A stretch of DNA of 64,000 nucleotides from Annona cherimola (taxonomy: Eukaryota; Streptophyta; Magnoliopsida; Magnoliales; Annonaceae). The stretch spans positions 627,501-691,500 of the forward strand of contig CM059974.1 of the NCBI GenBank assembly GCA_030490835.1, given 5' to 3'. Position 1 is the first letter of the stretch. Every line of letters starts with the position of its first letter. This document shows positions 11,072 through 21,920 of the stretch, one piece after another. The notes below the pieces were generated by a model, which saw nothing but the letters and a program-made list of their open reading frames with translations, had not been told where the DNA came from and searched no databases. The position numbers were made by a program, and so were the translations under genes.

Positions 11072-12393
11072 CCCATAAAATCAACCCTCTTAAAAATAAG
11101 ATAGTTGTATATGAAGATACGAAAAATAATTAAAAATAAGGTAGTTGTGGATATTGAAAAGTTTTAATTTAAAAGCTTTTAGATATAAACAAATGCATAA
11201 TAAGTTGATTTTTTATATTCACACTTAGATATGTTTGGGAAGAGAAAAAATGTTAAAAAATAAGATAATTATGAAATATGACAGAGTTAATAATTAAGAA
11301 AAAGTAAAGGTAATAAAATTAAAATAAACGAGGTAGTTGTACGAGAATATATGAAAAATTAGTGAGAAAAAGTTGATTTTGTTTTTTTACTTTTCCTCTG
11401 TCCAAAACAGACAATTGACAAATGATTTTAAAGACAAAGCACGATTTAAACCTTTAAAAAAATCAAAAAGTGGAAAAGGGTCACGAGGGTTGTAGCCTCA
11501 TGGGAACTCGTTGGCCACATAATGGTTAGGCCACGAGTTCAACACTTCAACACGGCTGCCGGCTGCAGGTATAATAAGTAAATTTTACAATTTAGCCCCC
11601 CTGTAATGAAGATTTTATAATTTACCCTTATGGTAAGGGGTTTACAATTTCTCCTCTCTAGTGGGGGCTTAGGAAAAAAATTCCTTCTATAGTGTGAGGG
11701 TAAACATGTGCTTCCTTGTAATATATGGACGGCATGATGTATAAAAATATAAAAAAAAAAGTGGAAAAGACGAACAGTTGGGATTTGCACACAGATTCAT
11801 AGCAGCAACGTCCATTTTCTTATATTACTAAATAACTGATATATGTAGCATATATATGTAAATTACCAATTACCTGAGTAATTAATTTTGGTACTTAAAT
11901 TGTTTCGAAATTTCTATGTATATGCCACCACCTCGATTCACGTGAAGCTTGCCCAGATAAAAAATCTTGAAAGCTAGGGGAGAAGGAAGTTTTGCAAGGC
12001 GTTGATTCCATTGGGTGGAAGAAGCGGATGGGCTGATGAGTTAAAGACTTAAGACTCACTTTGCACGTTGAAATTGATCAGGAGCTTACCCACTCCACCG
12101 GTACTCTTTCGTTTATCTATATATGCGGTCATGAGTCATTGTCCACCTCCTCCTGAGTCCTGATCTGGTTCACTACTTCAGGTCCTCCGATGAGGACAGG
12201 AATAAATTAATTACAGCATGCAGTACTCCTGATCTTTAATATAGATAACATGATATATATGCATATATACAGTTAGCTAGAGATTGGCTTCACAGGTATA
12301 AGTGTACAACCATATAACCATTTCATTAGAATATTTTCGTTATTATTATTAGTTTGTATTTTAAGCTCAGACTCCCAACTTGATGTAAAATGA
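11072..12393. other. Spacer with a degenerate family A remnant
   Basis: 11228-11410 retains 'gatatgtttggga' and 'tccaaaacag' and the family A interior in shortened form. From 11460 to 11810 there is a short GC-richer patch; from 11920 to 12240 another. No gene is supported. Confidence 0.45.
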
Positions 12394-12748
12394 TGTTTTC
12401 AGACCGGTCGGAAATCGGGAAATCTATTTTTTTGTTTTTTTTTTTTGAAATCTTTTTTATAAACATGTTAATCTAATTACGTTTAATCTATAAATCAAAT
12501 TTTATCATTTTTGGAGATATGTATATATTTATTTTTTATTTTTAAATAGGGAGGTATCTAAGTCATTTAAAATAATTTTAAAATGACTTAGATACCCCTG
12601 TATTTAAAAATAAAAAATAAATATATACACATCTTCAAAAATAGTAAAATTTGATTTATAGCTTAAACATAACTGGATTAACATGTTTATAAAAAAAAAT
12701 TCAAAAAAAAAAAAAAAAGTGTTTGGGCCGGCCAGTCTGATGAGAACA
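12394..12748. mobile_element. Foldback MITE, family B, copy 3: near-complete palindrome
   Basis: The left half, TGTTTTCAGACCGGTCGG through 'aggtatctaagtcattt', is mirrored by 'aaatgacttagatacc' through CCGGCCAGTCTGATGAGAACA. The centre is at about 12570. The arms differ at few positions, so this is one of the younger foldback copies in the window. It has no coding capacity. Confidence 0.75.
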
Positions 12749-13113
12749 TAACTCCAACATGATTACATATAAAATCACTAAAAGAAGGACAAGTCTTTTT
12801 TTATTTTTATTTTTATTTTATTTTGATAAAAAGAAGGACAAATCTTATGATAGGTTCTAATAGGGGATGACCAAGATGTGTCGGGTGCTTTGCATGTGTG
12901 GCCGAGTAGGTTGGCCTGGGCAAGAATGGGTTTGTGGGCTTGATCATTACTAACCCCATTATAAAGAGGGAGAGTCGCGAGAGAGGAGAGGTAGATGATT
13001 TGTGTAGTTTTCTGTAGTCCTTTAGTTGTACAAGAGAGAGGGAAAGCACCCTCTTGTAGTTCTTTGATTGAATAAAATAAAATGTTGGATTTGCGTTTTG
13101 ACATCCCGCATTT
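12749..13113. other. Spacer upstream of the tRNA gene
   Basis: Frames 12778-13154 on the minus strand are fortuitous and overlap the tRNA. No other feature is seen. Confidence 0.4.
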
Positions 13114-13187
13114 GTCTGGGTGGTGTAGTTGGTTATCACGCTAGTCTCACACACTAGAGGTCCCCGGTTCGAACCCGGGCTCAGACA
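13114..13187 (+). tRNA. tRNA-Val (anticodon CAC)
   Basis: A 74-base cloverleaf. The acceptor stem GTCTGGG pairs with CTCAGAC (one G-T pair) and is followed by discriminator A. The D-arm contains the A-box TGGTGTAGTTGG. The anticodon stem CTAGT/ACTAG encloses the loop CTCACAC, so the anticodon is CAC and reads GUG valine codons. The T-arm CCCGG-TTCGAAC-CCGGG contains the B-box GGTTCGAACCC. There is no intron and no encoded CCA, as expected for a nuclear gene. A TTTT run at about 13193 can serve as the RNA polymerase III stop. Confidence 0.95.
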
Positions 13188-13651
13188 ATATTATTTTGCT
13201 TTCGGTTAGTTACTGCTGCTGCTGCTGATAATTTTATTTTTTACTCCTGCAGCCGGACTGCAGTGTGCCAAACCTAATCATAAACAATTCCAACGGGTTG
13301 ATATTTTAATTTTGTAACCAAAAGATCTCATGATTGAGTTTAAAGAATGTGATCAAAAGTTCTATTAGTCTCAAATTGTTCAAGATTATACTTTTTAAAA
13401 AAATCGTTCTAGGTTATGATCATCTAATTAAGACTGCTACCAATCCTTCAAAAACTCTTACAAGAGGTCAGTTTTTAGCTTTTAACCTTTGCTTCTTTTT
13501 GAAAGGGAAGATTTTTCCTCTACTCTATGCTGCTCTTAAATTTGGTTAAGCTATAAATTATTATTTTTTCTTATATAATTAGTTAGTTTTTGGTTATTTT
13601 ATATTCATAGGCAATTTTAAACCTTTGGCTCTTAACTTAGATGCAGACTTA
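13188..13651. other. Spacer, no gene seen
   Basis: It contains a short CTG run (13208-13224) and a fortuitous 71-codon frame (13334-13549). Confidence 0.4.
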
Positions 13652-13912
13652 GGAGACATTTGGTAATGTTTAAAATTATAGGATTATGAGAAATCGTGGG
13701 AAGTGGGAAAATGAAATTTTTGAAAGTTGTATGATTGATAGAAAATGATAAGGGTAAAGTTAGAATAATTAGGGTTGTTTGAAGAAAATATGATTGAAAT
13801 GTAAGGATAAAAGTAGAAAAATATAATAATATAAAGTAATTATGTGCATTGGGAAATGTGCTTGCATACATTTCCATGGTTTCCCACTCACATATACTAA
13901 CTAAACGAGCCC
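13652..13912. mobile_element. Tourist-like MITE with TTA target duplication
   Basis: The left end GGAGACATTTGGTA pairs imperfectly with the right end CTAAACGAGCCC. TTA lies at 13649-13651 and at 13913-13915, the classic PIF/Harbinger duplication. The 261-bp body is non-coding; the long minus-strand frame across it is spurious. Confidence 0.75.
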
Positions 13913-15300
13913 TTATGATATTGAATTCCAATCTAAACATGATTTATGCAAATACAATTAGAGTTAAGAGTTGAATTTTACAAATAAGATTATAATTATG
14001 GTTGAGGTAAACCCAAGTTACCCACCTAAGTAAACTTGCGAACACAATGAAGGGAGAGAATTGACATTGCAAAGAAGCCAAAGAAAACCCACTTTCATTA
14101 CATTATAGTGCAAATTAGTGTGGAAATGAGTCCATAAAAAAAGAGTGGAAATGAGTCACGGTTGACCAAACGCTAACCATGTCGTTTAAACATCATTGTC
14201 TAAACTTAATTCTTATTACCAAGTTGGGACAAGATCAATCCAAACCTCACCTTACTAGAATAAATCTCTAAATAATGAAAAATTATGTAAAAAAAAAATA
14301 TGGGTCAAAGTTAACACCTTTGAAAATTTGCAAACTTATGGAATATTAAATTTAAAAGTTGAGTTTCAATATTTTACTAGTTAGTGAACAGTAAAACACC
14401 TTCTTTAACTATAGCAAAAATCATTATTAAATATAAATAGTGTAATAAATTTATTGAAACAAGTTGACAAAATATAACTCACTAAAAATTCCATTTGCAA
14501 CTTAAATCAATAATCTAGGTAGACAATTAGAGTTAATTTTGATTTTTTAGTTTATTTATTTTACTCTAAAGACTTATTTATGTCGAACTTACGTGTTACT
14601 TAATGCAAGATAAATTAGAGTACACTTAATACTAAACGGAGGTGATTAAATGCACTCATATGCACTTAGCCTCGGTGCACCCAGGTGCATTTAACCCAAT
14701 TTTTAAAATTTGCTTATACAACTATTAATCTAAGTGTATTTCACATCTATATCAAATTTGACCATTCTTAGATATTTATAGATTTTTTATCCAAATGTTA
14801 AATACACGTAGATTAACATTTGGATAAAAAAAATTCAAAAAAAAATTTAAAAACTGAATTTTTGCACTGGGGCCCACAAGAACAAGACCCAATAATAAAT
14901 AATGTGAAATTTTCAACAATAACAAAACTAAGATTTAAAAATATATATACTTATAATTTTTAATAAATGAATATATATGAGACAAGTTAATATTCTTTGG
15001 TCCGGAACATGGTCAATCAGAACTAACCTTATTTTGTAAAAAAATTTAACCCATCCCTGTGCTGGCCCATAAAAAGTTTTGATTTCACCTGGTAAAATGG
15101 GTTAGGGCTAGGCAGGTTACAAGTCGACCCAACCCCCAGCTATGCAGATGGATCCTCAACAATTCAAGTGACAGTGTACTGTAGAGCATCCAATTAAACA
15201 AGATACTTTAATTATAAAAACATGTGAAGACACGGCATCCACCAAGAACAAAGGAATAAAACAAATCCATTGACTAATATGCATTCAAGGGTTTTTAACA
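13913..15300. other. Spacer with a foldback copy and a hAT fragment
   Basis: 14640-14878 is a diverged family B element, with 'aatgcactcatatgcactta' on the left, 'tttttgcactggggccca' on the right, and a perfect inner hairpin 'ttttttatccaaatgtta'/'taacatttggataaaaaa'. 14905-15140 is a fragment homologous to 330-560 of the hAT element at the start of the window. No gene is seen. Confidence 0.55.
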
Positions 15301-17279
15301 TAATTTGGCAGGTCTAAATCATAGAAGAATAAATAGGCAAACTGCCTGTTTGTAGTAAATAGTAATCCCACAACAGTGGAAATCCCATCACTGTAATCTT
15401 ATAAACTCTTTGGGAAAAACATATGCCAACTTTCCTTGCAAGCAAGATTGTACAAAAGATCAAGTAAAAAAAAAAAATATAATAATAATATAAATAAATA
15501 AAATCGTATAAAAGATTCTCAGCTCAAGGTTTTTTTTTAAATTTTTTATGGAACCCAGCTCAAGGATTTGATTATGTAAGCTACTAATATGTTTCTAAAG
15601 AGCATTGGCAGTTAAGACTTTCACTGAAGAAAATTTTTACAAAAGGAATGACAAGGCAGGCGCTGCAAAGAAACAAAAGAAGGCCAAATAAAATAAAAGA
15701 AGGCAACTACAGGCATTATTAGGCGTAGACAAAATGGCAACCATATGACTTTACCCATTTGACCCAAGGCAAGCGTTTTTGGATTATTTCTTCATTGCCT
15801 TAGATGTATGACGGTGGAAAGGAAGTCATCAAAAAAGCTTAGCCATGAATCCTGTGAAAGGGAAACACCAACCTCCACACTCGTGAACAAAGAATAGAAA
15901 AAGATTGAAGTCATAGGCATTACTTAAGGAAATAGAAAGTGATATTAGGCTTTACGGACTTGCATTTGCTTGATTATTAGACTTTAGCTAAAGCTTTCAA
16001 ATTAGATGTTCAACAATGGCTGCAGCAAAAGACATCCAGATGCTCCTCTTTCGTAGGGCATTCTAATAGTGTATATTTGCTGGTGTTTAAGTAGTTTTTA
16101 GCATATTTCTTGTTTGGGTCTTCCATGTGACAACTTCTCTCATTGCTAAATAAAGACAAATTCATTACTGAGCAAATAATCTCTCACAGCCACATAAATG
16201 TGAATCTGGTATTGAAACAAATTTGTGGGTGATGGGGGGATCCCCATGATACTTAGGTAGATTTACTATTTTCATTGACAGCTTAACGTATCAGAGCCCC
16301 ATGATAGTCAGGTAGTTTTACTATTTTCATTGACACCTGAACATATCAGAAATAATAGGCTAGCTTCACAAGTTGCTTCTCAAACCTTTTCCGTCAAAGG
16401 AGGTTGCCTGAAGTGCAGCACCATAAACACCTGGGAATATCATTATACTGAATCACTGATGTCAGAAACAACTAGTTAGCAGTACCTCCAGCATGAGTAA
16501 TTGAGAGGATCGTACAAAAGAGAAGGTGATGGGAAGGATAGATGCATGTCATCCAAGTTCGATCAAGAATGAACACTAGACATCACTTGAAAAATGAACA
16601 ATGTATTACAACATAGAAACAAAAAACAATGCATCTGCATTTTCAAAAAAGAGATTTCCTAACCAGCCAGAAGTCTGGAAAGCTGGCAATTCTAACCATG
16701 CTTCTCAGAGACTGGACAATCAAAATGCCAGGTAAGCATACAACAAAAAATAACAATGATTGTGAGCATGTGCGCACATTTAATTCACCAATATTTTGAC
16801 ACAAACTAACAGGAAATGTTTCTTGTTGTGGCTGACACTATATAGTGTCGCTTCTGCCTGTCTGAGAATTCTAGTCTGAAGAAGAAGAATTCAGAACTCA
16901 TAAAGCTAGACATAAAATACAAAAAGAATGTAATTATGAACAGGATGCATCTAAATCATTTAAAGTTAGACAATGTAGCTCCTTACCAGAAGCCTAGAGA
17001 ACTCTTCAAGAACACACACCAAAACATGAAAGCTGGAAGGACATTGCAAGTAACAGAAACCTTAGAAGGCATTAAAGATATCTGACAATGATATTAACAA
17101 ATACCAAATTCATAAGAGAAATACTGAACTATCGTGATCTCTCTAGATTTGAACAAAAGAAAAAGAAACATACAATATGTCCAAGACTCCCAAGTCATAA
17201 GTACCACAATAATGAAAAATAGTTGAACAAAGTTAGACTAGATTAACAAAGACCAGCTACAAAGATTTAGGACCCCAGT
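15301..17279. other. 3' flank of the first FRS gene, probably partly transcribed
   Basis: This stretch is free of recognisable MITEs and less AT-rich than the other spacers. Related FRS genes often have long, spliced 3' untranslated regions, so part of it is likely the 3' end of the minus-strand transcript (inference). A 55-bp tandem duplication sits at 16242-16351. No reading frame of note is present. Confidence 0.4.
16242..16351. repeat. 55-bp tandem duplication
   Basis: CCCCATGATA starts at 16242 and again at 16297. Both units continue with 'taggtag/caggtag', 'tttactattttcattgaca' and 'atatcaga/gtatcaga'. The two units are slightly diverged. Confidence 0.75.
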
Positions 17280-19427
17280 CTAGAGACGCCATGATTGCAG
17301 CTGCCTAGGATCATACAGTGACATGGAATTCGCTGCATCATCTGCTTCACACTGTGTGGGGATGATCTCAGACTGATTAGTAACAGTAACCGGAGCACTA
17401 AGCTGAGCAACTCTTTCTAACTTTTCTCTCGAAGAAACAATTTTTTCCCAAGCTCCACGCAAAGCATGGAGTGCAACATCATAGTTCTCACCACAAGCTG
17501 CCCCTTCTTCCACAAGTTTAATGGCTTGCTTACACAAGTTATTGTACCGTAAGTTCGCAGATTCCCGAGAATTAGCTTGAATGGCAACACCTCGTTTATC
17601 CAATACATCACGACTTTTGGCAGTTCTTGTCCAGCGCTCTAGGATATAAGGTTGTGGAAGGGTAGTCACATGAGATATAGTGAAAACCTTTAGCACATGT
17701 CTACAAAGAATGCCAAGAAATTCAAACATGTGGCAGCTACAACTGGCTCTCCTTTCAGACCCATCAAAAGTGACAGTGTGTGCTCTTTTCTGATCTTCAT
17801 ACTTTGCCACCCGATACATAACAATTGCACCATCCTCCTTAATTTTATTTGCAACATAACCAAGGCTTTCAAAAATTTCTTCTTGAAATTTAAGGAACAT
17901 TTTCCTTGAGTAAATACCCGCCACCTGCTTTTCAATTGGCAACCTTGTTTTCAACTCTGGTTTTGAGTGCATTGTTTGCACATCCTCCTCAACTTCCTTT
18001 TCATACAAAGTTTCTAAGGCTCTTTCATATTGAATAATGAACTCTTGCAAGGTTGTACTAGCATTCACATACCAATCAAAAAATGAATTCATAACTTCAC
18101 TCCGAACAGTTGTTGGCATTTGTGCAAAGAATGTGCCCTGCAGGTAAACTGGAATCCATTTTTGGCGAGCATTGTATAGTAGCTGAAGCCACTCATTCTC
18201 TCTAAGTTCATATCTATACACAAGTGACTCCCAAAACGATTCAAACTCATCAACTGTCTCTGTTAGATTCACACATTTCTCAAACTCAGCTTGGAAAGTC
18301 GGGAATGCAACATATACATGAGACAATTGTTTAGGGGCATTGCCTAAGATATGCCACTTGTTAAATATGTGGTGTGTTTCAGGGAATACCTGCGCAATTG
18401 CTCCCCCAATACCTGCATCTGGATCAGTAATAATCGAGACAGGATGGTGTCCAGACATTGCTTCAAGCCATGTATTAAATAGCCAACTGTAGGTGGATTC
18501 TGTTTCATCAAGTAGTAGCGCACAACCAAAAATTGTTGACTGCTGGTGATGGTTCACTCCAGAGAATATGGCAAAAAGCATTTCATACTGGTTCATCTTA
18601 TATATTGTGTCAAAATAAACAACATCACCAAAGTAATTGCAAGACATCCTTGACTTTGCATCAGCCCAGAACATACTGCACAGAGACCGACCCTCATCAA
18701 CTTTTATTGCATAATAAAAGGCAGGATTCTCAGACTGCAAACGCCTAAAATGTTCTAGGACATTCTCAATATCTCTTCCAAGGTTCCTTTTTCTTTTAGG
18801 ACCAGCTTGGAGATGATGCCCATAGTCTTGCTCTGTGAACTCAATAGTAGCAAGAGCAGTAGGTTCAACCCCAAAAATAGACATTGTTTTACTTGCATCC
18901 ATTCTTCCAACATCAGAAACTTTAATCCGACTTTTTGGAGTATCAGAAGCATTCCTATGCGATCGAAGGAGCATCACTTCACTTGGACTGAGTAGTTGAT
19001 GATTATGCTCTTTGACAAACTTTGAGACAACCCACTTCCCTATCTCTGTTTTCTTTACCATCATCATCGCCTCACAGCCCTCCCTTGTAATTGCTCTTGG
19101 TCGCTTAACTCGATTCACATTATTTGCATGCTTCTTTGCACGAAAACCTTCCTTTGAGCATACGAATCTTCGTGCAATAGTCCTTCCATCTTTCCTTGAC
19201 CGAAGATTTTTTCCAATACGACTTCCAAATCCAGCCCGCCTCGCATATGCATTGTAGAATATCCTTGCAGCCTCCTCAGTGTCAAACTCCAAGCCCTCAT
19301 ATGGCTCAAAGCCTTCAGCTCCATCATAGCTTTCTAGCATTGAACGATCTTCACCTCCACGAGTATCAGCACCTGGGGTCATGTGAAACTCTACCAATGC
19401 ATTATCTTGACTTGTGGTACTTTGCAT
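17280..19427 (-). CDS. FAR1-RELATED SEQUENCE protein (FRS5-like), tandem copy 1
   Basis: A 715-residue intronless protein. FAR1/FHY3/FRS proteins are transcription factors domesticated from Mutator-like transposases; several act in light and developmental signalling in the nucleus. Residues 41-145 form the FAR1 DNA-binding zinc finger, with Cys90, Cys118, His141 and His143 in the C-C-H-x-H arrangement. Residues about 265-365 form the MULE transposase core, with Asp273, Asp335 and a candidate third acidic residue, Glu444. Residues 563-577 form the SWIM finger (CSC...CRH). The MULE C-x-x-H motif reads FNKWHI (Asn356), so its cysteine is lost. I start at the ATG at 19427; the frame is open three codons further but begins with GTG. 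TTTCCAG lies just upstream (AG at 19437-19436), so an intron in the 5' leader is likely. It is paralogous to the genes at 24335 and 31016, and the C-terminal tail (EIIPTQCEADD...) is shared. Confidence 0.93.
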   Translation of the reverse strand: MQSTTSQDNALVEFHMTPGADTRGGEDRSMLESYDGAEGFEPYEGLEFDTEEAARIFYNAYARRAGFGSRIGKNLRSRKDGRTIARRFVCSKEGFRAKKHANNVNRVKRPRAITREGCEAMMMVKKTEIGKWVVSKFVKEHNHQLLSPSEVMLLRSHRNASDTPKSRIKVSDVGRMDASKTMSIFGVEPTALATIEFTEQDYGHHLQAGPKRKRNLGRDIENVLEHFRRLQSENPAFYYAIKVDEGRSLCSMFWADAKSRMSCNYFGDVVYFDTIYKMNQYEMLFAIFSGVNHHQQSTIFGCALLLDETESTYSWLFNTWLEAMSGHHPVSIITDPDAGIGGAIAQVFPETHHIFNKWHILGNAPKQLSHVYVAFPTFQAEFEKCVNLTETVDEFESFWESLVYRYELRENEWLQLLYNARQKWIPVYLQGTFFAQMPTTVRSEVMNSFFDWYVNASTTLQEFIIQYERALETLYEKEVEEDVQTMHSKPELKTRLPIEKQVAGIYSRKMFLKFQEEIFESLGYVANKIKEDGAIVMYRVAKYEDQKRAHTVTFDGSERRASCSCHMFEFLGILCRHVLKVFTISHVTTLPQPYILERWTRTAKSRDVLDKRGVAIQANSRESANLRYNNLCKQAIKLVEEGAACGENYDVALHALRGAWEKIVSSREKLERVAQLSAPVTVTNQSEIIPTQCEADDAANSMSLYDPRQLQSWRL

Positions 19428-20335
19428 GGTGACCACTGGAAATATACTGAAAGAGAAAATATATATTATTAGTCACTAATCTATGGGTATTTTTTAAAAT
19501 AAAATAGGAACTGCAGGTGATGAAAATTAAAGCATGAAAACCTGTAATTACAAACACCACATGGCTGCTAAATTCAGAGGCATCATGCTATTGTTGAATG
19601 AGTTAGCACAAGATTTTCCCAAAACACGAGATCTAAATATGACGAACTAAGCTGATGATCCGAGTAGTTCACAGAAACAGCCGAGCAATTGCATAGGCGA
19701 CACTAATTCTTTCTAACCAAGATGGATTATTTCTTCATTTCAAAAGGCAAGTACCAACTGTCAAGTTCATCCAGCAATCACGATCCTAGCGTTTGACTTT
19801 GAATCGCCTGGAACCCGGCGAAACTAACTCCAAGCTTAAGTAAAACAGATGAACAAAACCCCAAACTCCAATTCAGCCAAAGCAATTCCTCAAAACAAAT
19901 ACAGAAATGAAAGGTCAGAAATCACCTTTGCTTACGCAGCCTCAGTGAAGAAAAAAAACCTCGAACGACTCCTTCAACTGCCTACCTGCCAGAAATCAAT
20001 GATCTCTCGAAACTGAACAGAAAGAGAGAAACCTAGAATGATGAAGTTGGAGCTTCGAATCGCGCTCGAATAAGGGCTTCTAGTATGAAAGGGAAAGATG
20101 CAGAGAAATCTCTCCCAATTCCAGGGTTTAGAGGGGGGAAGAGAGGGAAAGGGGAGGGACAGAGGGAGTAGGGTTTTGGTGGTGTAAAACGCACATCCTG
20201 CTTCTTGCAACCCAACCCGCCGCTGGGAGGAGAAAAACTGGAAAACCGGGCCGAGGCAAGAACGAAATGCGAGGGGAAGAAAAGAGGCACGCGGTGGTCG
20301 TTTGATTAGGCCGGGGAAAATGGATGGATGATTTC
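19428..20335 (-). promoter_or_regulatory. 5' leader and promoter region of FRS copy 1
   Basis: Read on the minus strand this has a pyrimidine-rich first exon region (about 20100-20200, CCCTCCCCTTTCCCTC type), good donor sites such as GGCAG/GTAGGC near 19985, and an acceptor at 19437-19436. A leader intron of about 0.5 kb is therefore inferred. The short frames in 19974-20367 are leader noise. The promoter proper is not delimited. Confidence 0.5.
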
Positions 20336-20351
20336 ACACGGGTCCCGTGAT

Positions 20352-20612
20352 GGAGTGTGTTTGTCATTCATAAATTTTTTTAAAAAAATTGTTGTAAAAT
20401 TTTTAAAATATGGGAAGTAATGTGATGTAAAAGAGATAATGATGAGGAACAAAAAAAAATTAAGTTAAAATAAATAAGCTATTCGTGAAAAGCAATTTAA
20501 AAATAAGAAAATTATATAGTAAGGTATAAAAAAATAACTGAAAAATAAGATAATTATAAAAAGTAAAAATTTATAATTTTACTTTTTTCATAATGGTCAA
20601 ATACTGCATTCT
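20352..20612. repeat. Degenerate family A MITE
   Basis: It begins 'gagtgtgtttgtcatt' and ends 'ggtcaaatactgcattc'. The interior retains 'taatgatgaggaac' and repeated 'aaaaataag.taatta' blocks in family A order. No clean target duplication is seen. It lies immediately upstream of the FRS copy 1 promoter. Confidence 0.5.
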
Positions 20613-20939
20613 AGAATGAAAAGAAAAGAAAATGAAATTTCTTATTGAAAAATATTTTTCTCGCTTTCAAAAAATAATACCTTACTTTTTCCATTTTTAC
20701 TTAACTTTTTACCTATTTCAAAACAACTATTCTTGTTATTAACGCACATTATTTTAAAAAAATAAAAAATCTTCCCGCGTTCTACTTTTTTTCATCACTA
20801 ATTCACAACAACACGTTGGATAGCTTAAGATATTTCTCTTTCCTGTTTAAATCGCTAGCACGGATGGTTAATGCAAGATGATTACGAAGTTATTCCTGTT
20901 TAATAAAAAATCAAACGTATTGTATATTTTGGGATATTA

Positions 20940-21920
20940 TTTAATACATATGGGTGCACTTAGTTTTAGTGATGGGATCGAAGCGAGTTGTGAGTTAGGA
21001 TTTGTCCAACATTGATTTTACTTTTTCAAAATTAAGTTTAACTCAATTTTTATGGTGAATTAGGACAAAATCGGTTTAACCCTCACTTTTTTTAATAAAT
21101 CCCAACACAAACATCTGGTTGATATTGTTCCGATTTCGGAACAACGAGTCGGATAAATAATGCGGGTCAAATAAGATGATTTTAAAATTTTATATACCTA
21201 TCAAACATCAAAATACATCTATACTAAATTTAAATGTTATATGTTTCAATGTTTCACTAATTATTAAAAAAACATCATTAATAAAACAAAATATGAAAAA
21301 ATATAATATAAATTTATTAAAATAGATTAACACACAATTATACGCAAGAGTTATATATGTGCAAATTCTTCTTATTAATTCTTATATTATTTTTTGAATA
21401 AATTGATTATTCTACTATTAAAAGCAAATAATAACAAGATCTAAACATAGACTTATATTTTTTAATAAATTAATACATGTGGGGCAGGATGTACTATTCG
21501 GGTCGGGATATATCGACCCACATCAATCTTATTTTTAAATTCAGATCAAAATTTCCGACTTATTCCTATACTTAGTCAAAAAAAAAACATTGGTTTTACC
21601 TAGTCAAAAAACGGCCCAAGTCATGAGTCAACCCGCCTCGATTCCCACCCATACTTAGTTTCAGTGCACTTAGGGCGTATTTAACTTTTTTTTAATTTTT
21701 TGAAACTTTTTTATAAAACTATTAATCTCAATGTATTTAACATGTGTATCAATTTTGCCATTTTTTGATATTTTGATATTTTTTTTGAATTTTCAAAAAT
21801 TAGTAGCATTTTTTGTAATTTAAAATTAATTAAATGTCAATGATTTTTAAAAATCTAAAAATCTTCAAAAATTGTAAAAATTAATACACATGTTGTAAAA
21901 AAAATTTCAAAAAAAAACAG
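20940..21920. mobile_element. Foldback MITE, family B, split by a hAT insertion
   Basis: The left part, up to GGGTGCACTTAGTTT at 20966, and the right part, from 21654, are the two pieces of one family B element ('aactattaatctcaatgtat', 'aacatgtgtatcaattttgc' and the mirrored arm at 21840-21900). The 687-bp hAT element at 20967-21653 interrupts it. Confidence 0.6.
20967..21653. mobile_element. Non-autonomous hAT-like element, copy 2 (8-bp duplication CTTAGTTT)
   Basis: It begins TAGTGATGGGATCGAAGCGAG and ends ATTCCCACCCATA, inverted versions of one another. CTTAGTTT occurs immediately before (20959-20966) and after (21654-21661), a perfect 8-bp duplication. Bases 21127-21653 are homologous to 1-575. 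There is no transposase frame. Confidence 0.88.

Noticed and set aside
19428..19436. Upstream extension of FRS copy 1 by three codons
   Set aside because: It starts with GTG, which plants rarely use, and the AG at 19437-19436 is a likely splice acceptor; ATG at 19427 is the better start.
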